Under the pieces are notes generated by a model. It did not search any database. It had not been told where the DNA came from and saw only the letters and a program-made list of their open reading frames with translations. Positions 8,615-17,147 of a DNA stretch of 64,000 nucleotides are shown in pieces. Source of the stretch: Caballeronia novacaledonica (lineage in GTDB: Bacteria > Pseudomonadota > Gammaproteobacteria > Burkholderiales > Burkholderiaceae); the NCBI RefSeq assembly GCF_900258035.1, contig NZ_OGTP01000008.1, forward strand, positions 186,001 to 250,000. The letters are read 5' to 3'. Made by a program: the position numbers and the translations under genes. Numbering within the stretch: the stretch's first letter is position 1; each line of letters begins with the position of its first letter.

Positions 8615-9061
8615 TTATTTGCCCGCGCCGATCGCAGCGACCGCCGCGCGCAAGCCCAGCAGATAGCTATCCACGCCGAAGCCCGAAATCTGCCCCTTGG
8701 CGATTTCCGCGAACACCGACTTGTGGCGGAACTCTTCCCGCGCGTGAACGTGCGACATGTGCACTTCGATGATCGGCGCCGTCACGATGGCGAGCGCATC
8801 GCGGATCGCGTAGCTGTAGTGCGTCCACGCGCCGGCGTTGATCACGATGGCATCGACCTTTTCTTCGAACGCGCGATGAATGCGCGAGCACATCTCGCCT
8901 TCGATATTCGTCTGGTAGCACTCCACCTCCACGCCCAGCTCCTTGCCGAGCGCGGCCATTTGCTCGTCGATTTGCGCAAGTGTCGCCGTGCCGTACTGCT
9001 TCGGGTCGCGCTTGCCGAACATGTTGAGGTTGACGCCGTGCAGCGTCAGGATCTTTGCCAT
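8615..9061 (-). CDS. aroQ: Type II 3-dehydroquinate dehydratase
   Basis: Catalyses 3-dehydroquinate to 3-dehydroshikimate. At 148 residues it is the usual type II length. Conserved active-site residues are visible: Arg18 and Tyr23 of the flexible lid (GKRDPKQYG), Asn75 and His81 (NAGAWTHYS), the catalytic His101 (IEVHMSHVHARE) and Arg112. The start ATG 9061 is 35 bp from the dehydrogenase stop. It is the third gene of an operon with an MHS-family transporter and a Gfo/Idh dehydrogenase, so it is likely a catabolic isozyme for quinate or shikimate, not the biosynthetic copy. That role is inferred from context. Confidence 0.92.
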   Translation of the reverse strand: MAKILTLHGVNLNMFGKRDPKQYGTATLAQIDEQMAALGKELGVEVECYQTNIEGEMCSRIHRAFEEKVDAIVINAGAWTHYSYAIRDALAIVTAPIIEVHMSHVHAREEFRHKSVFAEIAKGQISGFGVDSYLLGLRAAVAAIGAGK

Positions 9062-9095
9062 GTGATTTCCTTGAACTGGAAGGGGAATTGAAAAT

Positions 9096-10154
9096 TCAGG
9101 CGGTCTCGACGATCTTGCCGCTCGTGGCGGCGAGCGCGATGGCCTCGGTGATGCGCAGATTCTGCAGCCCGTCGCGCGCGCTGACAATAGGCTCGGCTTC
9201 CCCGCGCGCCACGCGCCCGAAATGCTCCATCTGATGCGCGAGCGGATCGTCGCGCCGCATCGGCACGATGCTTTCCTCGAACGGCTTCCACCATGAACGG
9301 TCTTCGGCCCGTGCGTAGGTCTTGAGACGCATCGTCGGAATGGAAAGCGAGCCGAAGGTGCCCGCGATCACGTAGCAGTCTTCGTCGGGATAGGTCGAAT
9401 AGGCCTTGTTCTCCTGCGACGTCTGCTCCCAGCTACGCGGCGACGCGGCCGTGTCGGACAGCATGAACGTGCCGAGCGCGCCGCTCGCGAAGCGCAGATT
9501 GATCGCGACGGTGTCCTCGACGGGAAAGCCGCGCGTCGCATGCGAAGCGAACGCCTGCACCGCGACGATATCGCCGCACAGCATGCGCAGGTTGTGCACC
9601 TCGTGAATCATGTTGAGCAAAATCGGTCCGCCGCCCGGCTCGCGCCGCCAGGTCGCGCTGGCGTAATACTCGTCGGGCTTGAAGAACACGGCGCTGCCCA
9701 TCACCGCGACGAGCTTGCCGAGCCGCCCTTCGTCGATCACCTGCTTCGCGCGCGCCATGATCGGGCTATGCGCGCGATGATGGCCGATCAGCACCTTGAC
9801 GCCCGAACGTTCGGTTTCATCGACGAGCGCCTGCGCTTCATCGACCGTCGGCGCGATCGGCTTTTCCAGCAGCATCGGCACGCCGGCCGCGAGACAGATG
9901 CGCGCGTGCTCCACGTGCAACTGATTCGGCGTCGCGAGCACGACGCCGTCCGGGCGATCCTTCGCGAGCAGTTCGTCGAGCGTCCTGTAGAGCGGCACGC
10001 CCGCTTGCTCAGCAATGGCCGCCGCCGCCGGAGCCGGATCGACGATGGCGGAAAGCGTGCACGTCGCGCTCGCCTGCGCGACGCCCATGTGCGCCTGGCC
10101 GATATAGCCCGCGCCCGCCACCGCGATACGTGTTCTGGATGAGTCTGTATTCAC
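9096..10154 (-). CDS. Gfo/Idh/MocA-family NAD(P)-dependent dehydrogenase
   Basis: A 352-residue oxidoreductase with an N-terminal Rossmann fold (IAVAGAGYIGQAH, residues 9-21), the family EKPIAPT motif, and GHHRAHSP. The C-terminal alpha/beta domain carries GGGPILLNMIHEVHNLR, containing the conserved His region of the substrate site. The start is GTG at 10154. Family members oxidise polyols, sugars or cyclitols. Between a metabolite transporter and a dehydroquinase it may oxidise quinate or shikimate to the 3-dehydro compound. This is inference; the canonical quinate dehydrogenases belong to other families. Confidence 0.85.
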   Translation of the reverse strand: MNTDSSRTRIAVAGAGYIGQAHMGVAQASATCTLSAIVDPAPAAAAIAEQAGVPLYRTLDELLAKDRPDGVVLATPNQLHVEHARICLAAGVPMLLEKPIAPTVDEAQALVDETERSGVKVLIGHHRAHSPIMARAKQVIDEGRLGKLVAVMGSAVFFKPDEYYASATWRREPGGGPILLNMIHEVHNLRMLCGDIVAVQAFASHATRGFPVEDTVAINLRFASGALGTFMLSDTAASPRSWEQTSQENKAYSTYPDEDCYVIAGTFGSLSIPTMRLKTYARAEDRSWWKPFEESIVPMRRDDPLAHQMEHFGRVARGEAEPIVSARDGLQNLRITEAIALAATSGKIVETA

Positions 10155-10250
10155 TTGAATTCACCGGGTTGATAAAAGAGCGCGCGCGAAGGCACGCGGA
10201 CAGCGCGAGCCGCGCGCCGCCGTGAGAAAAACCAGTTGGGGAAATGAACC

Positions 10251-11669
10251 TCAGGAAGCGCGCGCGTTCGCGATCGATTCCGCGCGCAGACGGTCGTACT
10301 CGGACTTCTCGACCGGCCGCGCGTCGCGTTCGCCGAGCCGGCTGAGCGGAATGCGATACGTCTCCCGCGCGCTCCACGCCGCGATCGCGGAGATGATCGT
10401 GACGGCGAGCGTGATCGAGCCGATCATGAACGGAATGTTCGTCGATCCCGGCGGCGCGACGGTCGCGAAGAGCGCGGGCAGGAGCGCCGTGATCGTCGTG
10501 CCGACGTTCTGCGATATCGCCATCGCGGAAACGCGCGTGCGCGTCGGGAAGAGTTCGGGATAGAAGCTCGGGAAAATCGCGTTGTAGCCCTGGTAGACGA
10601 TGCCCCACATCAGCAGCGACGCGAAGATCGCCATGCCGACGTTGTGAATGCTGATCGCATAAAGATACAGATACGAGAGCAGCCCCGACGCGATCGCGCC
10701 GACGATGATCGGCGGCTTGCGGCCGATCTTGTCGGAAAGATTGCCGACGAGCGGAATCACCACGACGGCGAGAATATTGCCGACGACCGGAATCCACAGA
10801 TACACGCTCTTGTGAAAGCCGACGCCGTAAGCCGCCTGCACCGCGTACGCCGCGCCGAAAATGGTCGCGACCACGGGAATCACGTTCATCAGCGCCATGC
10901 AGACGACGCGGATCATGTCGCCGAGGTTGTACTTGAAGGCATCGACGATCGGCGAGCGCGGCACCGCGCCCTTTTCGCCTTCCTTCTCGAACGCGGGCGT
11001 CTCGTGCACTTCGCGGCGGATGATGTAACCGGCGACCAGCACGATCGCCGAAAGCAGGAACGGGATGCGCCAGCCCCACGCGTTGAACGAATCCTCCGGC
11101 ATGTAATAGGCGAGCGGCAGGAACACGGCGGCGGCGAGAATCTGCCCGGCCTGCACGCCTTGCAGCGTGAAGCTCGCGAAGTAGCCGCGCCGGCCGAACG
11201 GCGAGTGCTCGAGAATCATCGAGCTCGCGCCCGAGATTTCGCCTGCAACCGCGAAGCCCTGAACCAGCCGCAGGATCACGAGCAGCGCCGGCGCGAGCAT
11301 GCCGACGCTGTGATACGTCGGCAACAGGCCGACTGCCATCGTCGAGAAGCCCATCAGGAACATGCACAGCACGAGCACGGTCTTGCGGCCGTGGGTATCG
11401 CCGAAATGGCCGAGCACGAACGCGCCGATCGGCCGCGCGACATAGCCGACGCCGTAAGTCGCGAGCGATGCGACGATCGCCACTTTCGGATTGCCCGACG
11501 GAAAGAAAAGCTGCGGAAAGATGAGCGCGGCGGCCTGCGCGTAGATGAAGAAGTCGTAGTACTCGAGCGCGGAGCCGATCCAGCCGCTCGCGGTGGCTTT
11601 CTTCGTCTGTTTCCGGTGCTCGGCGTGCGACTCGCCTTTGGCACCCGGTGAGAGAGAGTTCGTGTCCAT
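10251..11669 (-). CDS. MFS transporter, metabolite:H+ symporter (MHS) family
   Basis: A 472-residue, 12-helix transporter. ATG 11669 has GGAG six bases upstream; a longer open frame to 11885 has no ribosome site. Family marks are GWIGSALEYYDFFIYAQAAA near the N-terminus, GHFGDTHGRKT in loop 2-3, and RLVQGFAVAGEISGA in helix 4-5, typical of ShiA/ProP/KgtP-type proton symporters. It leads an operon with a Gfo/Idh dehydrogenase (gap about 96 bp) and AroQ, so a shikimate- or quinate-like substrate is plausible. Confidence 0.88.
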   Translation of the reverse strand: MDTNSLSPGAKGESHAEHRKQTKKATASGWIGSALEYYDFFIYAQAAALIFPQLFFPSGNPKVAIVASLATYGVGYVARPIGAFVLGHFGDTHGRKTVLVLCMFLMGFSTMAVGLLPTYHSVGMLAPALLVILRLVQGFAVAGEISGASSMILEHSPFGRRGYFASFTLQGVQAGQILAAAVFLPLAYYMPEDSFNAWGWRIPFLLSAIVLVAGYIIRREVHETPAFEKEGEKGAVPRSPIVDAFKYNLGDMIRVVCMALMNVIPVVATIFGAAYAVQAAYGVGFHKSVYLWIPVVGNILAVVVIPLVGNLSDKIGRKPPIIVGAIASGLLSYLYLYAISIHNVGMAIFASLLMWGIVYQGYNAIFPSFYPELFPTRTRVSAMAISQNVGTTITALLPALFATVAPPGSTNIPFMIGSITLAVTIISAIAAWSARETYRIPLSRLGERDARPVEKSEYDRLRAESIANARAS

Positions 11670-12038
11670 GACGTCTCCATTTATGTTTCGCACGACGGTT
11701 TCTGTGGCCATCTTTACGACGATGCTGCGCTTTCGTTCTTCGCCGACGACGTCCGCGCCGGGTCGCGCGCTGGACATCCGTTCATGATCGCCCTTGAATC
11801 GAAAGGTTTCGATGAGGCAAAACCCGCGCGCCGGCGTTTGGCTGAAAGGTGTGCCCGCAAGATTACTATTTCTGGCGAAAAGCATAATCCGGCCAGAAGG
11901 AAAGTCAGAATGCGCTCCGGGCGAATAATCGGTGACGAGCGCCTAAAGTTTGTGCAGACGCGGCCGTATACACGACTACCGGCGGTGACGGCATCGCCGC
12001 CGCCTTGTTTTCGTCCTCTCGCTGGCCCGGTCTTCCGT
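11670..12038. other. Divergent intergenic region with a 7-bp inverted repeat
   Basis: 369 bp between the MHS transporter and the GGDEF gene. It contains the inverted repeat TTCTGGC (11870-11876) and GCCAGAA (11892-11898), an operator candidate for either gene. The frame of the GGDEF gene is open back to 11784, but the translation there is Arg/Lys-rich and lacks a ribosome site. Confidence 0.45.
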
Positions 12039-13613
12039 ATGTCAGGCAATCCGTCCTTGATCGATTCGATTCTGGCCACGCCGGCGACAGAGAACGGGCG
12101 CATCACGGCCGCGATTCGCGCGTCGCTGCTGTCGACACTCGTCGAGGATGTCCGCCCGCTCCTGCTTTCCGGCCTGTCCAGCGCGTTCGTCGCGATGATC
12201 GCGCTCGGCCGCCAGCAAACGCTCTGGGCGATGCTCTGGGTCGCCGCCGATCTGCTCCTGCTCGCCGCGCGTTTGTCCATCGTGGGCCGCTATCGCGCGC
12301 TGAGCCGCCCGAGCGCGCCGCATCCCGGCCCGTGGGCCGCGCGCTACGCGCCGTTCGCGCTCCTGACGTGCCTCGTGTCCGGCCTCGGCACCATGGCCTG
12401 CGTGATTTCCGGCGACGCCGTGCTCGCCTCGCTCGCGATCATGGTGACGGCGGGCCTGCTCGGCGGCATCGCGTCGCGCAACGCCGGAACTCCGCATCTG
12501 GCGGTCGCGCAAGTGTGTCTCGGCGCGCTGCCGATCGGCGTCGGCGGGTTGTTCGGGCCGTCCGGCTACTGGATTCTCGTGCCGCCGCTCTTTCTCTACA
12601 TCGCCGCGATGTGCGCCGTCGTGCAGCGTCACTATCGCGGCCTCGTCGCGCTGATGACCGCCGAACAGGGTCATGCCGAAATCGCCGCGCGTTTCGACGC
12701 GGCGCTCGCGCACGTGCCGCACGGTCTGTGCACCGTGGATGCGTCGGGCAAGGTGGTGATCGCGAATCGCAAGTCGGCGGAGCTGTTCGGCGCGACCGTC
12801 GAAATGCTGCGGCTGAACGTGTCCTTGCCGGAGTTCATCGGCTATGTCGGCGTGGCGAAGTTCGGCGACACCCTGCGCGCGCAGTTCTCCGAGCGCTGCG
12901 CGCAATGGCTCGAAGCGGGCAACCTGCGGCTCGATCTGCCGCTGCGCGACGGCCGGCATCTCGAACTGAGCCGCAATCCGGTGCCGGACGGCAGCGCGGT
13001 GATCATCATCGAGGACGTGACGGAGCGCCGCAAGGCCGAGGCGAAGATCCTGCACTGGGCGCATCACGATTCGCTCACGGGCCTGCCGAACCGCCGCTAT
13101 CTCGGCGATCACGCCGAGCGTCTGATGGCGGGCGGCGCGGGCCGCGAAAAAGTCATGGTGATGTACGTCGATCTCGACGGCTTCAAGCGCGTCAACGACA
13201 CGCACGGCCACAACGCGGGCGACGATCTGCTGAAGCTCGTCGCCGACCGCCTGCGCAACGCGATGCGTCACGGCGAACTGGCCGCGCGCCTCGGCGGCGA
13301 CGAATTCGCGATCGTCGCGACCTACATCGGGGATGCGTCGAACGCCGTGTTCGCGCGCAAGATCATCCGCGAGCTGTCCGCGCCCTATGCGCTCGCGTGC
13401 GGGCAGACGGTGCGGGTGGGCGTGAGCGTGGGCATCGCGCTGGCGCGTCCGGGCGAAGTGTTCGAAAGCGCGTTGAAGCGCGCCGATGCCGCGCTCTATG
13501 AAGCGAAATCGGAAGAACGCGGCAGCTATCGGTTCTCGGGACGCGACGGGGAAGCCGTCGCGAACGACGAGCAGGCTGTCGCCGCACTCGGCGAACGCGG
13601 ACGCGGCTGGTAA
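12039..13613 (+). CDS. Membrane PAS-GGDEF diguanylate cyclase
   Basis: Predicted to make cyclic di-GMP. From ATG 12039 it has 524 residues: hydrophobic membrane segments to about residue 197, a PAS domain at about 212-330 (FDAALAHVPHGLCTVDASG), and a GGDEF domain at about 340-505. The active-site loop is intact (RLGGDEFAIV, GGDEF at 419-423), as are the substrate residues DLDGFKRVNDTHGHNAGD. The inhibitory I-site position holds RHGE in place of RxxD, so product inhibition may be weak. The start is uncertain: no strong ribosome site is seen and the frame extends to 11784. Confidence 0.9.
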   Translation: MSGNPSLIDSILATPATENGRITAAIRASLLSTLVEDVRPLLLSGLSSAFVAMIALGRQQTLWAMLWVAADLLLLAARLSIVGRYRALSRPSAPHPGPWAARYAPFALLTCLVSGLGTMACVISGDAVLASLAIMVTAGLLGGIASRNAGTPHLAVAQVCLGALPIGVGGLFGPSGYWILVPPLFLYIAAMCAVVQRHYRGLVALMTAEQGHAEIAARFDAALAHVPHGLCTVDASGKVVIANRKSAELFGATVEMLRLNVSLPEFIGYVGVAKFGDTLRAQFSERCAQWLEAGNLRLDLPLRDGRHLELSRNPVPDGSAVIIIEDVTERRKAEAKILHWAHHDSLTGLPNRRYLGDHAERLMAGGAGREKVMVMYVDLDGFKRVNDTHGHNAGDDLLKLVADRLRNAMRHGELAARLGGDEFAIVATYIGDASNAVFARKIIRELSAPYALACGQTVRVGVSVGIALARPGEVFESALKRADAALYEAKSEERGSYRFSGRDGEAVANDEQAVAALGERGRGW

Positions 13614-13724
13614 TGCGCAGCCGCGCATCACACGTTGGTATGAGCGCGCCGAGTCGTTCGTAGAATGGCCGGCGCGCGTGCGCGTCTCTAAGCTGACGTC
13701 ATGGTCACGCAATGGGAGCGCATC

Positions 13725-13916
13725 ATGGGCGATACATCGACACGCATGTTGTTATCAGGCTGCGCGGCCGTGCTAGCGTTCGGCGCGTGGTACTCAATGA
13801 ACGCGCCGCATGACTGGCGCGCGCTCCATCGCGCGGGATACGACACCGAATTGCCGCTGGAGCGCATCGCGCTCGCCGAGGAAGCGGCATCGTCGGCGAG
13901 GAAGCCGCGCCGATAA
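13725..13916 (+). CDS. Small hypothetical membrane-anchored protein, 63 aa
   Basis: ATG 13725 follows GGGAG at a spacing of about seven bases; an upstream in-frame ATG at 13701 is less well supported. It has a single hydrophobic N-terminal segment (MLLSGCAAVLAFGAWYSM), either an uncleaved anchor or a signal, then a short hydrophilic tail ending SSARKPRR. It stops 7 bp before the convergent response regulator stop at 13924. No family is recognised. Confidence 0.5.
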   Translation: MGDTSTRMLLSGCAAVLAFGAWYSMNAPHDWRALHRAGYDTELPLERIALAEEAASSARKPRR

Positions 13917-13923
13917 CCGCGCG

Positions 13924-14598
13924 CTACAGCCGCTGCGCCCGCGACGGCGTCGATGCGCCCTGCGGCATCTTCACGCCGAGCGCTTCCGCCTTCAGCACGA
14001 GATCGGCGAGCGAGCGCGCCGCCATCTTCTTCATCGCCTGGCCGCGATGAATCTTCACCGTGATTTCGCTCAGGTTCATCTCCGCCGCGATCTGCTTGTT
14101 CATCAGGCCCGACACGACGAACGCCATGACCTCGCGCTCGCGCGGCGTCAGCAAGTCGTACGAGCGCCGCAAGTCCGCGACGGAACGGCTCGCGGCGCGC
14201 CGCTCCTCGTCGGCCTCCAGCGCCTGCGCGACGGCATCGAGCATGTCCTGATCGCGGAACGGCTTCGCGAGGAAATCCCTGGCGCCGGCCTTCATCGCCT
14301 TCACGGTCATCGCGATGTCGCCGTGCGCCGTCATGAAGACGATCGGCAGGCCGAGCTGGCTCGCGGCCATCTGCTCCTGCACGGCGAGGCCGCTCTGCCC
14401 TTTCAGCCGCACGTCGAGGATCAGGCAACTGGGCACCTCGGGCATGTCATACGCGAGAAACTCGTGCGCGGACGCGAACGTCGTCACGTTCAGGCCGACC
14501 GAGCGCAGCAGCGAACGGAGTGCGTCGCGCATGGAATCGTCGTCGTCGACCACGTAGACCATCGCCGCGTTCGTCTTCGTGTCCTTGTCAATGCTCAT
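13924..14598 (-). CDS. FixJ-type response regulator
   Basis: A 224-residue receiver plus LuxR-type helix-turn-helix protein. The receiver (residues 13-130) has the acidic pocket DDDD (18-21), phosphoacceptor Asp62, Thr90 and Lys112. The C-terminal domain shows LLTPREREVMAFVVSGLMNKQIA and NLSEITVKIHRGQAMKKM, the FixJ/NarL DNA-binding signature. Its ATG overlaps the end of the upstream histidine kinase gene by 11 bp, so the two are translationally coupled and form a cognate pair. The target genes are unknown. Confidence 0.92.
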   Translation of the reverse strand: MSIDKDTKTNAAMVYVVDDDDSMRDALRSLLRSVGLNVTTFASAHEFLAYDMPEVPSCLILDVRLKGQSGLAVQEQMAASQLGLPIVFMTAHGDIAMTVKAMKAGARDFLAKPFRDQDMLDAVAQALEADEERRAASRSVADLRRSYDLLTPREREVMAFVVSGLMNKQIAAEMNLSEITVKIHRGQAMKKMAARSLADLVLKAEALGVKMPQGASTPSRAQRL

Positions 14599-16438
14599 CG
14601 TCTCCCCCCTTGTTTTCGGGCAGCACGAAGCGCAGGCGCGCGCCGCCTTCGCCGGGCGACTCCGCCCATATCCTGCCGCCGTGCGCCTCGATGATCGAAC
14701 GGCATATCGACAAACCCATGCCCATGCCTTCGGCCTTCGTCGTGAAGAACGCGTCGAAGAGACGGCGCGCGTTCTCTTCACTGATGCCCGTGCCGGAATC
14801 CTGCACGGTGATCTGCGCATAGCCTTCGTCGCCCGGACTCGCGCCGGTCGCGATACGCAGCACGCGCGGCCGGTTCACGCCGGACATCGCCTGCGCGGCG
14901 TTCATGATCAGATTGATGAGCACTTGCTGCAACTGCACGCGATCGCACTGCACCGTGGGCGACGGCGACGCGAGTTCCGCACGCACGTCCACGCGATGAC
15001 GTTCGAGCTCGCGCCGCACGAGCTCGATCGTCTCGCAGACGATCTCGTTCACGTCGAGCGTCGCGGGCTGGCTGTCGCGCTTTCTGGCCATCGCGCGAAT
15101 GCGTGCGATGACCTCGCTCGCGCGCTTGGCGTCGCGGATCATCTGCGTGATCGATTGCTGCGCTTCCGCGATTTCCGGCTGCGCGCGATCGAGCCAGCGC
15201 AAACCGGCGTCGCCGTTCGTGACGATCGCGGCCATCGGCTGCGTGACTTCGTGCGCGATGGATGCCGCCAGTTCGCCCAGCATCGTCACGCGCGTCACGT
15301 GCGCAAGCTCGGCGGTCGAACGCGCGAGCGCTTCCTGCGCGAGCTTGGTGTCGGTGACGTCCATCAGCGCGCCGACGTATTCGTCGCCGTCGGCTTCGGT
15401 CGATGCGCGATGCGCGACGAAATGCACGTGCTTCACCGAGCCATCGGGCAACAAGAGGCGATGCTCGACGTCGATATCGCTCGCGCCGCCGATCGCCGCT
15501 TCATGCGCGCCGCGCACGATCGCGATGTCGTCGGGATGCGTGCGCGCGAGAATCGCGTCGATGGACGGCTCGAGATCGCGCGGGTAATCGAAGATGCGGT
15601 ACGCCTCGTCGGACCACCACATCGTGCCGGCGGGCAGGCGCGTCGCGATGCTGCCGGTGCGCGACAGGCATTGCGCGTCGAGCAGAAACGCTTCGCTGCG
15701 CTTGAGCGCGTCGCGCTGGCGCTGCAGTTCCGCTTCCATGCGCTTGCGCTGCGTGATGTCGTTGCTCGTCGCGAGCACGGCGCGCGGCATGCCTTTCGCG
15801 TCGCGCAGCAACGCGGCGCGGCTGGCGATCACGATCTCGCTGCCGTCGTGCCGCACGCGCGTGACCTCGCCGTCCCACCGGCCCGAGCGCAGCAGCGTCG
15901 TTCGAATCTCCGCGTGCGGCACGGGCGAGTGCGACTGCGTCATGCGCTGAATCGGCTGGCCGATCGCCTCGCGCGCCGGGCAGCCGTACAGCGCTTCCGC
16001 GCCGCGATTCCAGAACGTGATGCGGTCGTTCATGTCGTGCGCGACGATCGCATCGTGCGCGAGATTGAGCAGTTCGAGCTGCTCCTGCATCTTGGTCGTC
16101 GTGGACTGATTGCGCAGCGACAGGATGCCGGTCGTGCCGATCGCGAGCAGGCTCACCGCGCAGCGCGCGAGCGCGCCGCCCGACACGTTTTCGTCGTGCG
16201 AGAGAATGAAGCCGACGAGCGTGAGCACGACGCAGCCCCACGTCGTGGAGACGGTCGCGGTGCGATTGCCCGTCGACGCGACGAGCAGCACGACGACCAC
16301 ATACAGCACCGCGATGGCGATATCGAGCGGCGTGAGCGCGTCGATCAGAAACACGACGAGCGCGATGGCCGCCGCGAGCATCCACACGATGCGCGTATCG
16401 TGACGCACCGCGCGCGGCGCGCTCTGGAATGTCTCCAT
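14588..16438 (-). CDS. PAS-domain sensor histidine kinase, FixL-like
   Basis: 616 residues from ATG 16438 (the frame is open to 16555). The N-terminal membrane region has about four helices (residues 17-107). Two PAS domains follow (about 118-235 and 250-365), then the dimerisation/phosphoacceptor box ELAASIAHEVTQPMAAI with His396. The HATPase domain has NLIMNAAQAM, DSGTGIS and GMGMGLSICRSIIEAHGG. The box with VTQPMAAI is characteristic of FixL/NtrB-type kinases. It overlaps the response regulator gene by 11 bp. No haem-binding His is evident by eye, so oxygen sensing should not be assumed. Confidence 0.92.
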   Translation of the reverse strand: METFQSAPRAVRHDTRIVWMLAAAIALVVFLIDALTPLDIAIAVLYVVVVLLVASTGNRTATVSTTWGCVVLTLVGFILSHDENVSGGALARCAVSLLAIGTTGILSLRNQSTTTKMQEQLELLNLAHDAIVAHDMNDRITFWNRGAEALYGCPAREAIGQPIQRMTQSHSPVPHAEIRTTLLRSGRWDGEVTRVRHDGSEIVIASRAALLRDAKGMPRAVLATSNDITQRKRMEAELQRQRDALKRSEAFLLDAQCLSRTGSIATRLPAGTMWWSDEAYRIFDYPRDLEPSIDAILARTHPDDIAIVRGAHEAAIGGASDIDVEHRLLLPDGSVKHVHFVAHRASTEADGDEYVGALMDVTDTKLAQEALARSTAELAHVTRVTMLGELAASIAHEVTQPMAAIVTNGDAGLRWLDRAQPEIAEAQQSITQMIRDAKRASEVIARIRAMARKRDSQPATLDVNEIVCETIELVRRELERHRVDVRAELASPSPTVQCDRVQLQQVLINLIMNAAQAMSGVNRPRVLRIATGASPGDEGYAQITVQDSGTGISEENARRLFDAFFTTKAEGMGMGLSICRSIIEAHGGRIWAESPGEGGARLRFVLPENKGGDDEH

Positions 16439-16561
16439 CACGGCCGGCCGGACGCCGGGGAAGGCGGCATGGTCATGAGCGTTCGATAAGACGTTCGTTG
16501 AAGATATCGCGGCCCGCGCGGCTACTGAGCACAGCGCGCCAGCCGGACGACGCAATGAATT

Positions 16562-17020
16562 CTAATCCTTCCAAAAGCCTTGCTTGATGCGTTCCAGGCA
16601 ATCGGCGACGGCGGTTCCATCGACGGGCTTGCTGAGAAAGCACACCGCGCCGCCGTCGAGCGCTTGCCGGCGCGCGGCATCGGAAGCGAACGCGGTGATG
16701 AACATGACCGGCACGTCCGGTTTCAGTTCGCGCAGACGCTGCTGAAGCTGCAGGCCGGACATGCCGGGCATGTCGAGATCGGTGATGATGCACGCGAGGC
16801 CGTCGAGCGGATCGGCGTCGAGAAACGCTTCCGCCGACGAATACAGGCTGACTTCCCAGCCGAGCGAGCGCAACAGGCTGGAGGAAGCGACGCGGACGGA
16901 TTCGTCATCGTCGATCACGGAAACTCTAAAAGGCGATTGCAAGGCGTTGTCCTGGACCGTGCGTGATTGTCGGCGGGCTTGGGACGGGTCCGCCGCTTGA
17001 TTGCAACTCATCTTACGCAT
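16562..17020 (-). CDS. Stand-alone receiver-domain response regulator
   Basis: A 152-residue protein consisting of an N-terminal tail of about 30 residues and one receiver domain: acidic pocket IDDDES, phosphoacceptor Asp81 (TDLDMPGMSG), Thr and Lys (FLSKPVDG). There is no output domain. It lies about 120 bp upstream of the histidine kinase in the same direction, so it may be a phosphate sink or relay for that kinase. ATG 17011, preceded by GTAAG, is an alternative start. Confidence 0.88.
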   Translation of the reverse strand: MRKMSCNQAADPSQARRQSRTVQDNALQSPFRVSVIDDDESVRVASSSLLRSLGWEVSLYSSAEAFLDADPLDGLACIITDLDMPGMSGLQLQQRLRELKPDVPVMFITAFASDAARRQALDGGAVCFLSKPVDGTAVADCLERIKQGFWKD

Positions 17021-17147
17021 GGGGTCACGGCCGCGAAATCATATGTACGTATAGGTTTGATTTCTTACGACGAAACCGGGCAACGGCGTATCGAGCGCGT
17101 TGCGCGGCAAAACCGTATAGTCCCGTTCTGCCACTTCAGGAACACAC

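Noticed and set aside
14579..16489. 636-codon frame opposite the histidine kinase
   Set aside because: Antisense shadow: Arg/His-rich with no domain, while the other strand has all kinase boxes.
17038..17060. Palindrome-like TATGTACGTATA patch before the MFS gene at 17148
   Set aside because: Only the inner TACGTA is truly palindromic; too short to call an operator.
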